This document shows positions 50,901-59,687 of a DNA stretch of 64,000 nt, in pieces (position 1 is the first letter of the stretch; each line of letters opens with the position of its first letter). The translations under genes were made by a program, and so were the position numbers. Below the pieces are notes generated by a model. It had not been told where the DNA came from. It was given only the letters and a program-made list of their open reading frames with translations, and made no database searches. The stretch is from Bacteroides stercorirosoris (lineage in GTDB: Bacteria; Bacteroidota; Bacteroidia; Bacteroidales; Bacteroidaceae): contig NZ_FQZN01000020.1 in the NCBI RefSeq assembly GCF_900142015.1, positions 48,504 through 112,503 of the forward strand, read 5' to 3'.

Positions 50901-50982
50901 ACACTTGCGGCTGCGAAGCCTGATGCTTGCGGCTGTGTAAGCTTACACTTGCACAAGCATAGCCCGACGCAGCCGCAAGTGT
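50901..50982. repeat. 82-bp long interrupted palindrome between convergent genes
   Basis: Three nested inverted repeats share one centre at 50941.5: ACACTTGCGGCTGCG with its complement (50901-50915/50968-50982), ATGCTTG/CAAGCAT (50923-50929/50954-50960) and the perfect 14-bp GTGTAAGCTTACAC (50935-50948). It can fold into one long hairpin on either strand and probably terminates both the DUF4248 and primase-helicase transcripts. Confidence 0.8.
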
Positions 50983-50990
50983 TATTTCCC

Positions 50991-52997
50991 TCAACTTTCG
51001 ATGAGACTGATCCAGGGTGAATGATCCTTACTCATGACTTTGCCTTGTGCTTCCGCTATTACTTGCTCTTCGGACTCCCGTTCGTCGTAACGTCCGCAGG
51101 TTTGCCGGACATATAGGACGCTTCCTGTCTGGCACAGGTCCTGGTCGCGCACCTTCAACATGTCGAGTCGGGTATAGTTGCTGTCCTGCCGGTTGATGCG
51201 GGATATGGAAAATATGAAATCGGCAAGATTGGCCCAGTTAGCACTGCCTGCGATGGTATACATGTCAATCTCTTCCAGCTCGTTCTTCCCGTTGAGTTTG
51301 GTGAGTTTGCGCGGATGGGCTACGATGATGACCCATATATTGTTGGTTCTGCCCCATGCTTGCATTTGCGTCAGCATAGCTTTTATGGCTTGGGTTTCGG
51401 TGTTGTAACGGTTGGTTTCCACCTCCATGAAGAGGTATGGGTCAATAATGAGATATTTCAGTGGAAGGGTGCGTCGCACCATGTCCGCTCTCGCGATGAT
51501 ATTGTTGGGGGTGGGGGATACTTCATGCAGGTCGAGGTGCACCATGTGGCTGTCAAGGAAACTGATGATAGGTTTCAACTGTTCCTGGGTATAGTTTGCA
51601 GTGTTCACTTTTCCCAGCATGAGCTGCACGAGATGGGCGATATGTTTGTCTTTGTCCGGCACTTCGAAAGAGAGGTAACATACATAGCGTCCGGTCTTGG
51701 CCATGAGCCGGCAGGTGAGGTCGTTCAGAAAATCGGTCTTTCCGCTGTTGGGTACTCCGGTCTCGATAATCAGGCCTCCCTGGTCGGTGGGGTGGAATAC
51801 ATGGTCGGTCAAGGGTCCGTAGCCTACATCATATCCGTGGTCATATTCTCCGTGCAGCACGTTCAAAATCCCGTTTGCCCGTTCGCTTACGGTGACGATG
51901 TCCGCTGTGTGTTGCGGTCGGGCGGATTCGATGATTTCATGTACGACTTCGATACCGTATGTGGCGAGTACGTCGGAGATATCCTTGCAGTCGCCGGGTA
52001 GTGTGGTGAGTAGGCAACGCTCTCCGAAGTAGTCGGTGAGATGTTTCACCAAGGTTCTTCCCGGTAGGTCGATGTCTCCGCAGATCACGATGTCCCTCGC
52101 TTGGTTCATCCAGGGTTCGAAGGCTTCGAAACTTTTGGAGAGATCACTTGCTGCTCCGTTGGGTACGCTAATAACGTAATGATAGCCTGCTTCTCTGAGT
52201 GTAAGCACATCCTTTTCACCTTCGGTGATGATGAGTCGGGGAACGGTTTCCTCGGCTACCTTCAGGGGATTGATGCAGTCGATGTGGTAAGGTGGGCAAG
52301 GTGTGGTTGGTGAATCCTGGCTCCAGAATTTGGTATATCCGGCAGCTTTTTCCCTGCCGGTTGTTTCTCCTTCATCTGTGGCCTTGATAGTTGAGGGATC
52401 GCACGAGCGATATTTGACATTTACGGGCTGTCCGTTCAGAAAGTTGACGTAGGCTATGCAATGATACATGGTTCCGGTGCTCTTGTTGTCTTCATCCTTG
52501 CCGTAGCAGCGATGCATGAGACAACCGATACGGGCTTCAATAGCCGTTTTCAGTGAGATGCCTTGATCTGCAAGATAGCGTCGGGCAGCGAGTTGATTCT
52601 GGTCCTTAGTCTCGGGATCATCTGTCAGCGGTTTGATTTTGGAGAATACTTCGGGAGGTAATTTTTTGTAATCTTCGGGAATCATGGGTACTTCGGATGT
52701 GGCTTTTCCACTGCCGTTTCCCGATTCTCTTTCCTGGCGGATATTGTGGGTAGGGTAATGTGTACCCATAAATTTATCACCGGCTGTTCCGGTAAATGAC
52801 GAATTATAGCTCGGCCTTTCTTCCCAGAAGTCTTTGAGCTTCCCTTTGAAGTCGCAACCGCTGGAGAAGCAGTGAAAAACTCCTGTCGTTTTGGAAATAT
52901 AAAGATGTTTTTTGCCGCATTTAGGGCACTCTGTTACGAAATTCTTTCCTGCATTCTTACGTTCGGGAAAGTCACATAGATAATAAAATGGTTTCAT
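50991..52997 (-). CDS. Primase-helicase with TOPRIM and RecA-like domains
   Basis: The 668-aa protein has an N-terminal zinc ribbon (CPKCGKKH, HCFSSGC), a TOPRIM domain (LIITEGEKDVLTLREAG, CGDIDLPG) and a DnaB/RecA-like ATPase (ETGVPNSGKTDFLNDL as Walker A, YLIIDPYLFME as Walker B). This is the layout of phage T7 gp4/Twinkle primase-helicases. In Bacteroides it recurs in HU/DUF4248 cassettes near capsule loci. It may be a phage or plasmid replication relic that has been retained. Base composition is clearly richer in G/C than the flanking capsule genes. Confidence 0.9.
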   Translation of the reverse strand: MKPFYYLCDFPERKNAGKNFVTECPKCGKKHLYISKTTGVFHCFSSGCDFKGKLKDFWEERPSYNSSFTGTAGDKFMGTHYPTHNIRQERESGNGSGKATSEVPMIPEDYKKLPPEVFSKIKPLTDDPETKDQNQLAARRYLADQGISLKTAIEARIGCLMHRCYGKDEDNKSTGTMYHCIAYVNFLNGQPVNVKYRSCDPSTIKATDEGETTGREKAAGYTKFWSQDSPTTPCPPYHIDCINPLKVAEETVPRLIITEGEKDVLTLREAGYHYVISVPNGAASDLSKSFEAFEPWMNQARDIVICGDIDLPGRTLVKHLTDYFGERCLLTTLPGDCKDISDVLATYGIEVVHEIIESARPQHTADIVTVSERANGILNVLHGEYDHGYDVGYGPLTDHVFHPTDQGGLIIETGVPNSGKTDFLNDLTCRLMAKTGRYVCYLSFEVPDKDKHIAHLVQLMLGKVNTANYTQEQLKPIISFLDSHMVHLDLHEVSPTPNNIIARADMVRRTLPLKYLIIDPYLFMEVETNRYNTETQAIKAMLTQMQAWGRTNNIWVIIVAHPRKLTKLNGKNELEEIDMYTIAGSANWANLADFIFSISRINRQDSNYTRLDMLKVRDQDLCQTGSVLYVRQTCGRYDERESEEQVIAEAQGKVMSKDHSPWISLIES

Positions 52998-53036
52998 TGG
53001 ATTTATGAATTATAAATTATGGTTTATGGGAGAGTT

Positions 53037-53909
53037 TTATACCCATTTGTTGCTTAACACATTCCATGTCGCTTCTGCTGATGGTCTTGGTGGTGCATCC
53101 TTGGGTATATTCACTGTTCCTTCCATCTCATCGTCGTAGAATCGCATTTCGGATTCGGGATCTGTCCATTCGAATTCGTTGAGAGGGTGATTGCTGCGTT
53201 GATTACTTCTTATTTCATGAACTGCTTGTTTTCGTTTCTCTCTGTTTGTTCTTGCAGCGTCGTTTAACAGATGTTGTCCGTGGGCTGATTTCAACAGATT
53301 GCTCAACCAGCATAGCCGTCCGGTGTGATTGGATTTCATGAATCGTGCTTGCGAAGCAAAATAAGGAATTAGTAGTTCATTGACCAGATAAATGAGATTC
53401 TCACATGCGTGTTTGCGTGTGAGTCCTTCGTGCAGCTGGAACCAATTGATGAGTGGCGTTAGTATCTGTGCTTTCTGCGTGGAATCCTTATTGATGAGAT
53501 GGAAAAACTCTTTAGCGGCAACTAAAGATTCCGGTGTAACAATATTTTTTTTAGAAGGAAAGTTCTTGGAAGGTGGTTCGCTAATAGGCGAAAGTTCTTC
53601 GTCAGAAGAATTCCCTTTAGTATATATATTATTATATATATTATCTACCACAAGAGTTTGCGCAAAAGCTTGTGATAAATTTGGTAATGTACTGGTTGTA
53701 CTTATAATCTCATTTGTTTCATTTTTAGAATTTGTATGATACCAGAGTGGTGAATAAAATGCTTTAATCTGTTTTGCTTTATCATCTTGAATGAATTCAA
53801 ATGATTGGCTTCTCTTTATGGCCTCTATGAGTGATTGCGTGGTAGAAAACCTTAATGACATCTTAATATCATAGAAGTTTTCTATCGGATAAACCTTCTC
53901 CTCATTCAT
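53037..53909 (-). CDS. Cassette protein of unknown function, 290 aa
   Basis: I do not recognise a family with certainty. The N-terminal 60 residues look folded, residues 60-130 are Asn/Ser/Thr-rich and probably disordered, and residues 130-230 are helical (LTPLINWFQLHEGLTRKHAC, LIPYFASQARFMKSN). The C-terminus is acidic and Pro-rich. It lies 39 bp upstream of the primase-helicase on the same strand, where helper proteins of replication often lie. Its ATG overlaps the end of a 45-codon gene by 8 nt, indicating coupled translation. Confidence 0.75.
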   Translation of the reverse strand: MNEEKVYPIENFYDIKMSLRFSTTQSLIEAIKRSQSFEFIQDDKAKQIKAFYSPLWYHTNSKNETNEIISTTSTLPNLSQAFAQTLVVDNIYNNIYTKGNSSDEELSPISEPPSKNFPSKKNIVTPESLVAAKEFFHLINKDSTQKAQILTPLINWFQLHEGLTRKHACENLIYLVNELLIPYFASQARFMKSNHTGRLCWLSNLLKSAHGQHLLNDAARTNREKRKQAVHEIRSNQRSNHPLNEFEWTDPESEMRFYDDEMEGTVNIPKDAPPRPSAEATWNVLSNKWV

Positions 53910-54039
53910 ATAGGACTGTTAGTCCGAGATATAAATCGAGTAATTTGGAGATGGTTGAATCTGTGATTTTTCGACTCCTCCATTGCTTGATTATCTTTTG
54001 TAATTCCATAACGGAAATACTCGTTTTAAGTGCTTTCAT
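53902..54039 (-). CDS. Small 45-aa helical protein upstream of the cassette operon
   Basis: The ORF starts MKALKTSISVMELQKIIKQW, continues with RSRKITDSTISKLLDLYLGL and ends TVLYE. Its stop lies inside the first codons of the 290-aa gene (8-nt overlap). It is Lys/Leu-rich and helical. A consensus -7 box (54066-54073) lies 27 bp upstream, so it is the first gene of the operon. No family is recognised; the spacing and coupling argue that it is real. Confidence 0.65.
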   Translation of the reverse strand: MKALKTSISVMELQKIIKQWRSRKITDSTISKLLDLYLGLTVLYE

Positions 54040-54065
54040 TGTTTGCTGTTCTTTGAAATATGGTC

Positions 54066-54115
54066 CAAAGTTAGAAAGATTTAAAAAGGGTATCGTACCA
54101 ACATGTTGGTACGAT
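54066..54115 (-). promoter_or_regulatory. Cassette promoter overlapped by a perfect 24-bp palindromic operator
   Basis: TAACTTTG on the minus strand (54073-54066) is a consensus -7 element. Upstream, 54092-54115 is a perfect palindrome with half-site ATCGTACCAACA, covering the -33 position. This is the classic position of a repressor operator. The adjacent divergent HTH gene (54161-54419) is the obvious candidate regulator, but it is frameshifted. Confidence 0.75.
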
Positions 54116-54160
54116 TAATAATTTAATTATTGAATATTAACATATAATTATATAGAAATC

Positions 54161-54419
54161 GTGTTTGAAGTAGCAGAAAAATCGTACGGTCATAAGAGTT
54201 TAGGTGAATATATCAATCAGCTTCGTCTTGATTTGGGGGTGAGTATTAAACAGCTTTGTGAGGATTGCCACATTAGCCGACGTACTTATTACGAGAGTTC
54301 TGAGTGGTAAAGATTTGAAACTGAGCTTCTATATTCGTATTCTCAATGCTTTTCATGAGTATGAAACTGAGGAAGAATTTGGAGAAATGTGGAGAGAGAT
54401 AGCTTTGTTGCTATTCTAA
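54161..54419 (+). pseudogene. Frameshifted helix-turn-helix (XRE-like) regulator
   Basis: A GTG-started frame encodes GHKSLGEYINQLRLDLGVS and the HTH-like SIKQLCEDCHISRRTYYE, then stops at 54310. The next frame continues the same protein without a gap: RVLSGKDLKLSFYIRILNAF to a stop at 54419. Dropping one base near 54290-54296 joins TYY to RVLSGKDLKLS, a normal HTH context, so the ancestral protein was about 85 aa. It is divergent to the cassette operon and next to a palindromic operator. The start codon is uncertain. Confidence 0.8.
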
Positions 54420-54472
54420 ATTTTATTAAAAAGAAGGAGCTTAACGCTCATTGTCATTTAAAATGTGTAGAA

Positions 54473-55045
54473 ATGAATGTAATAAAAACCTCAATTGATG
54501 GAGTTGTCATTATCGAACCTCGTCTTTTTAAGGACGCTCGTGGTTACTTTTTTGAGTCTTTCAATCAGAAAGAGTTTGAAGAAAAGGTGTGCCATACCAC
54601 ATTTGTACAAGATAATGAAAGTAAATCAGCTTATGGTGTTATCCGTGGTCTACATTTTCAGAAACCACCTTTTGCTCAAAGTAAATTGGTACGTGTTGTG
54701 AAAGGTGCGGTACTTGATGTAGCTGTAGATATTCGTAAAGACTCTCCAACTTTAGGGCAGCATGTAGCGGTAGAGTTGACAGATGAGAATCATCGTCAGT
54801 TCTTTATACCTCGTGGCTTTGCTCACGGTTTTAGTGTGTTGAGTGAAGAGGTTGTTTTTCAGTATAAATGTGATGATTTTTATGCACCGCAAAACGAGGG
54901 GGCGATTGCGTGGGATGATCCAGATTTGGGGATTGACTGGAGAATACCTGCAGATAAAGTCTTGCTGAGTGAGAAAGATAAGGTACATCCGAGATTGCAG
55001 GATGTTGAGTGGCTGTTTGATAGTAATGTATCTTTGTATTTATGA
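54473..55045 (+). CDS. rfbC: dTDP-4-dehydrorhamnose 3,5-epimerase
   Basis: The start at MNVIKTSIDG (54473) gives 190 residues, the usual RfbC length; the longer frame from 54389 runs into the HTH pseudogene. Family blocks include RGYFFESFN, FVQDNESKSAYGVIRGLHFQ (catalytic His), DVAVDIRKDSPTLGQ and FIPRGFAHGF. It epimerises dTDP-4-keto-6-deoxyglucose toward dTDP-L-rhamnose. No rfbA, rfbB or rfbD lies in the window, so the other steps must be encoded elsewhere. Its last codons overlap the next gene (ATGA). Confidence 0.93.
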   Translation: MNVIKTSIDGVVIIEPRLFKDARGYFFESFNQKEFEEKVCHTTFVQDNESKSAYGVIRGLHFQKPPFAQSKLVRVVKGAVLDVAVDIRKDSPTLGQHVAVELTDENHRQFFIPRGFAHGFSVLSEEVVFQYKCDDFYAPQNEGAIAWDDPDLGIDWRIPADKVLLSEKDKVHPRLQDVEWLFDSNVSLYL

Positions 55046-56196
55046 AAATATTAATTCTTACCCAACCTTTGCGCAACAACTATGGTGGACTACTTCAGGC
55101 CTATGCTTTACAACAGATACTGAAGAGTATGGGGCATGACGTTGTAACGGATCGGGATGGAACTGTGAGGAGCTTATCTCTGTGGAATCGAACTTTACGT
55201 TTTATATATCATGCCATTCGGTTTTATATACTGAAGGATTATCGTTATTATCCATATCGCTATCTATTTCCTTCATTCAATAAAGAAAAGAAAGCTCAGA
55301 AAATTATTTCTATCAATATGAAACGCTTTGTTGATACTTATATTGATACGATTGATTTTTTTACGGGAAATATAGAGTCTCTACGGGATAAGGTGAAACA
55401 TTTTGATGCGATAGTTGTAGGGAGTGACCAAGTTTGGCGAGCTCCAATGAGTGATATTCCTACTTATTTTTTATCTTTCACAAAAGGTATACAGGTAAAA
55501 CGTGTGGCTTATGCAGCCTCATTCGGTACAGACCATCTAAATGAGTATTCAAAAACAGAAATAGGGATAGCTTTAGAATGTATAAAATTATTTAATGCCG
55601 TTTCTGTTAGAGAAGAAACTGGAATTCAACTTTGTCGGGATTATTTAAAAACAAATGCAGTTCATGTTTTAGATCCCACAATGCTTTTGAATAAAAATAA
55701 TTATCTGAAGTTGATAGAAGATGAGGATAGATCTTGTTCACAGGATATATTACTAACTTATATCTTGGACAGAACGCCGGAGAAAAGTACAATTATAGAA
55801 AAGATAAGTAACTTTCTACACTTGAGTCCTTATGAAAATGGTCCTATAAAAAACTTTTCTAATATAGTGGAGGATAATGCTTCAGAATGTATTTATCCTT
55901 CGATATCCAAATGGTTAGCAGGATTTTGTGATGCTCAATTTGTAATAACTGATTCTTTTCACGGAACAGTGTTCTCTATTCTTTTTAATAAACCATTTGT
56001 TGCGATTTTAAATCCTGAAAGAGGCTCTTCGAGGTTTGTTTCACTATTAAGTATGTTGCATTTGGAAGATAGATTAATAACTTCTACAAGCAATATAGAT
56101 AAGATATGTAGAAAAGAAATAGACTATAAAGATGTTAACAGGATTTTGTCTATAAAAAAGCAAGATTCAATGCATTTCCTTACTAATTTTCTTTAA
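55042..56196 (+). CDS. Polysaccharide pyruvyl transferase family protein
   Basis: The 384-aa protein starts MKILILTQPLRNNYGGLLQAYAL, a WcaK/CsaB-type N-terminus, and has VVGSDQVWR and TDSFHGTVFSILFNKPFV, hallmarks of the polysaccharide pyruvyl transferase family. The family adds ketal pyruvate to sugars using PEP, although many Bacteroides members are unproven. It overlaps rfbC by 4 nt. The Fe-S/F420-like protein at 44777 belongs to a family often paired with it. Confidence 0.88.
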   Translation: MKILILTQPLRNNYGGLLQAYALQQILKSMGHDVVTDRDGTVRSLSLWNRTLRFIYHAIRFYILKDYRYYPYRYLFPSFNKEKKAQKIISINMKRFVDTYIDTIDFFTGNIESLRDKVKHFDAIVVGSDQVWRAPMSDIPTYFLSFTKGIQVKRVAYAASFGTDHLNEYSKTEIGIALECIKLFNAVSVREETGIQLCRDYLKTNAVHVLDPTMLLNKNNYLKLIEDEDRSCSQDILLTYILDRTPEKSTIIEKISNFLHLSPYENGPIKNFSNIVEDNASECIYPSISKWLAGFCDAQFVITDSFHGTVFSILFNKPFVAILNPERGSSRFVSLLSMLHLEDRLITSTSNIDKICRKEIDYKDVNRILSIKKQDSMHFLTNFL

Positions 56197-56201
56197 ATAC
56201 A

Positions 56202-57170
56202 ATGAATTATTTTCATCCAATTTTTTCTATAATTGTTCCTGTGTATAATGTGGAGCAATATTTGCCTCAATGCATTGATAGTATATTGCAACAATCATTT
56301 CCGTATTTTGAGTTGCTATTGATAAATGATGGTTCATCTGATAGTTCGGGAATAATATGTGATGAATACGCATTGAAAGATAAACGAATTCGAGTTTTCC
56401 ATGAACAAAACGGTGGTGTTAGCATTGCTCGTAATATAGGAATAGAAAATGTTAAGGGACAGTGGATTATTTTTATAGATAGTGATGACTGGATTGATAA
56501 AGAAACACTTAATTATGTAGCAACAAATAGGAAAGATGCTGATTTTATTCAATTTGGTTTTAGGAAAACCAATGGTACTGTCCTTGAATATAGCAATATT
56601 CCTAATGAAATTTTAGAATTATCAAGTCAAGATTATTGTAATTCGAAAGTATACCATCCAGCTATTTGTGGATATGCAATAAAATTGGATGTGATAAAAA
56701 AGTACAATTTAAAATTTCCAGTAGGTATTAAATATGGAGAAGATCAAGTATTTATTTTGAAGGCCTTAATGTGTAGCTCTTTTGTTGTAGTACTAAATAG
56801 ACACTTTTACAATTATCGGATGCGTTATGGGTCTGCAATGAATTCTTCTTTGTCGTTTTCTATGGCTAAAGATCATTTATTAGCGATTGGGGATTTACTA
56901 GATTTTTCTATAACTTATCATATAAAGTTGAATTCACTATATATAAGTGTAATCACTGCTTTTATTAAAACTTATTTTGGGATTTCTATAAGAGGACTTC
57001 GGTGCATTGGTGAGATAAAGGAGATAAAGAAGAATTATTCAAGATTTTTAAATTGTAAAGATTATTGTGAGTGTTTGCCTGCTCATTTTAGAATTTGGAA
57101 TTCTTATCTTTTTGTTGTAGGCTATTACTTTTATGTAAGGATGAAGCTAATTCTAAAATTAGAGAATTGA
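56202..57170 (+). CDS. Family 2 glycosyltransferase
   Basis: The 322-aa GT-A protein opens FSIIVPVYNVEQYLPQCIDS and has LINDGSSD, GGVSIARNIG and the DxD motif IDSDDW. A C-terminal hydrophobic patch suggests membrane association. It transfers one sugar of the capsule repeat on the cytoplasmic face; donor and acceptor cannot be told. It starts 5 bp after the preceding gene. Confidence 0.92.
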   Translation: MNYFHPIFSIIVPVYNVEQYLPQCIDSILQQSFPYFELLLINDGSSDSSGIICDEYALKDKRIRVFHEQNGGVSIARNIGIENVKGQWIIFIDSDDWIDKETLNYVATNRKDADFIQFGFRKTNGTVLEYSNIPNEILELSSQDYCNSKVYHPAICGYAIKLDVIKKYNLKFPVGIKYGEDQVFILKALMCSSFVVVLNRHFYNYRMRYGSAMNSSLSFSMAKDHLLAIGDLLDFSITYHIKLNSLYISVITAFIKTYFGISIRGLRCIGEIKEIKKNYSRFLNCKDYCECLPAHFRIWNSYLFVVGYYFYVRMKLILKLEN

Positions 57171-57222
57171 TGTTTTAATATAGTATTGTTTTTTTTACAT
57201 AAGAATATAACTAAATATATTT

Positions 57223-58542
57223 GTGAAACTAAGAAATAAATTTTGTGGAATACTATTGATTGAGATTGGAGCACTTGTTCTCTTCTTTTTCTTTTTGGTA
57301 CCTCTTACATATTGTAAGGTTCTAAATGTTTCTTTGCTATTGTTGTATATTGTAAATGCTTTTTTTTATTTTAAGTATTCTAAATTTGATACATATTTGG
57401 ATTTTGAACCGATATTTATCATTATTTCAACTATAATGGTTTATATTTTTCCTGTATTTGTATATAATGGAGATAACACGGCATATTTATTCTCGTTTGG
57501 ATTGCCATATTCTTTGGAAACGATAAATAAAGGTACTATTATCTCTACAGTGGCTCTGTTCTCTTTTTTTTGTGGTTCATTGAATTGTGAAAAAAAGGTA
57601 AGGGCTGTTGCTTCAGTGAAATATATTCCTAATAATATCATACTACTATTTTCTTTAGCTTGTTATTTTGTTTTTGCATTGCTTGGTGGGTTTGATGCGA
57701 TAAAGAATGCATATAAAGGTGGTGGTTCATTAGGAGCTGAGAAATATATAATGCCATTTTTAATAGCATCAATTCATGTGATAATATTTAACGCCTTTTG
57801 GAATTATGTTTATTTTAAGAAGAAAAACATTATTCCTCTTGCATATTCTCTAATTGTCGCTATTCAATTTATGTTATCGGGTAATAGAACGGTAGCATTA
57901 TATATATTAATGCCAATTATAATTCTATATTCTTTGAAATTCAGGAAAGTTTCTGTTTGGTCTTTTTTTTCTTTCATATTAGTTTCTTTAGTTTTGATGA
58001 ATTATATTCAATATTTTCGTTCGGGATATAGTTTTGACGCTGACTTAGATTGGTTTTATCGCGTTTCAGATTTGCTAATACCTAATACAAATACTTATTT
58101 AGCCTTGGAATATGTAGACTGTTATGGAATTTCTTTTGGCATATCTTCTTTGGCCAGTATACTGTTGCTAATACCATTTTCCCAGTCTTATATTGTTAAT
58201 ACATTTGATTTTCCTGTGAAAATACTCAATAGTGCCTATATTTTTAGTGATTATTTAGGTACTAGTGTAATGGGGATTGGTATGGGGACTAATTTTATAG
58301 CAAGTTCATACTTAGCTTTTGGAATGATAGGTGTGGTTTGTGGTCCATATTTATTTGGCTATGTTATCAAATTATTAAAGAATGATTTGTTTTCGAATTA
58401 CTATAAGTCAATTATCTATGTTGTTATATGTGGATTTTCTGTATATGTAGTACGTTCGGGAATTTTATATATGTTGTCTTTTATTTTTTATGCATTAATT
58501 ATAGCTTCTTTAAATTATGGGTATTATAAGTACAGAAAATAA
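57223..58542 (+). CDS. wzy: Wzy-like O-antigen/capsule repeat-unit polymerase
   Basis: The 439-aa protein is almost entirely hydrophobic with about 11-12 membrane helices and a large loop containing YFRSGYSFDADLDWFYRVSD, typical of oligosaccharide repeat-unit polymerases. These vary strongly in sequence, so the call rests on topology and on the Wzx and initiating transferase in the same locus. The apparent start is GTG (57223). Its last 26 bases overlap the next glycosyltransferase gene. Confidence 0.82.
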   Translation: MKLRNKFCGILLIEIGALVLFFFFLVPLTYCKVLNVSLLLLYIVNAFFYFKYSKFDTYLDFEPIFIIISTIMVYIFPVFVYNGDNTAYLFSFGLPYSLETINKGTIISTVALFSFFCGSLNCEKKVRAVASVKYIPNNIILLFSLACYFVFALLGGFDAIKNAYKGGGSLGAEKYIMPFLIASIHVIIFNAFWNYVYFKKKNIIPLAYSLIVAIQFMLSGNRTVALYILMPIIILYSLKFRKVSVWSFFSFILVSLVLMNYIQYFRSGYSFDADLDWFYRVSDLLIPNTNTYLALEYVDCYGISFGISSLASILLLIPFSQSYIVNTFDFPVKILNSAYIFSDYLGTSVMGIGMGTNFIASSYLAFGMIGVVCGPYLFGYVIKLLKNDLFSNYYKSIIYVVICGFSVYVVRSGILYMLSFIFYALIIASLNYGYYKYRK

Positions 58543-59537
58543 TTTGACTGATATTTTTGTGTCAATTGTAATTCCGATGTATAATTCGGAACAGTATATA
58601 AGTGCTTGTCTAAATACATGCATAAATCAGACTCATTCAGCTATTGAGGTGCTAGTTGTTGATGATGGTAGCACTGATCAATCTTTAGAGATAGTGAAAA
58701 AATACCAATGTAAAGATGAAAGAATACATGTAGTTTCACAATCGAATAAAGGTTTAGTGGAAACTCGTAAAGTCGGAGTGAAAAATGCACTTTATGATTT
58801 GATAGTATTTCTAGATTCTGATGATACATTAGAGAATGATGCAATTTCACTTCTAATTAAGCAATACATAAAAACTGGTGCAGATTTGGTTCTTGCAAAT
58901 TTTCTAGTTGAGACAGAAAATAAGAAACTTATTTTTGAGCAATATAATACCTATCAATATGGTTTGACAGCAGAGGGTGTTCTCAAGTCTGTATTAATAA
59001 AAGATGCGGCACCCACTATATGGGGGAAACTAATAAAGAAAGATGTATTCTTGCAAACAAATACTCCTAGCGATATCACAATAGGTGAAGATGTGGTAAC
59101 GCTATTTCAGATATTGTTAAATAAATCGCTAAAAATATCATATATAGATGATTGTATCTATCATTATATCCAAAGACCATCTTCCATGGTAAATAAAAAA
59201 AGCAAATTAATAGTTGATAAGCGGTTAAAATTATTAGAATGGATTGATAATTATTATTGTATAAATTTGAAAAGTACTTGCCAATATGAAAGATGTTATT
59301 ATTTTTTTTATTCTCAATGAGTACTTTTCGTTACTAAAAGATGGTGCTAACTATGCTGATATAGACTGTGTTATTAAACAAATTAAACCTGAATTATTTT
59401 CATATTGCTCTCAAATTGTAAAAAGAATGGGGTTGATAAGGTGGGGGTTGATTTATACGTCGATGAATTTTTTTTCTCTTTTTTTAATTATGAGAAAAGG
59501 CTATCTTTTTATACGTAAATTGAAATACGGTATATAA
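58517..59537 (+). pseudogene. Family 2 glycosyltransferase, frameshifted at a T8 tract (possibly phase-variable)
   Basis: The first frame (58517-59320) encodes 267 residues with VSIVIPMYNSEQYISACLN, VVDDGSTD and FLDSDDTL, a normal GT2 core. It then ends prematurely after CYYFFYSQ. A second frame (from within 59286-59537) continues with FFILNEYFSLLKDGANYAD to a membrane-proximal C-terminus. The shift falls at eight T residues, 59302-59309. Losing one T would fuse the two into a 339-aa protein of usual GT2 length. It may be a broken gene, a slipped-strand switch in the OFF state, or a sequencing error in the homopolymer. Confidence 0.8.
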
Positions 59538-59687
59538 AAATCATTATAGATACACGATAAGACTATGTTTTTTTGAAGTCTTGGATATTATTATAATCCT
59601 AAGTTCCTCTGCTTGCTATTTAATAATAGCAAAATAACTTTCTAAATGGCTTTGATACTACTCTTTAATAATAGAGAATTTTAATTG
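59538..59687 (+). other. 150-bp gap with short A/T hairpins
   Basis: TTGCTATT/AATAGCAA with a TAAT loop lies near 59616-59635, with a similar TTAATAATAG sequence further on. No gene or convincing promoter is seen. It is the largest gap inside the second capsule block and could hold a weak terminator or an internal start. Confidence 0.35.
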
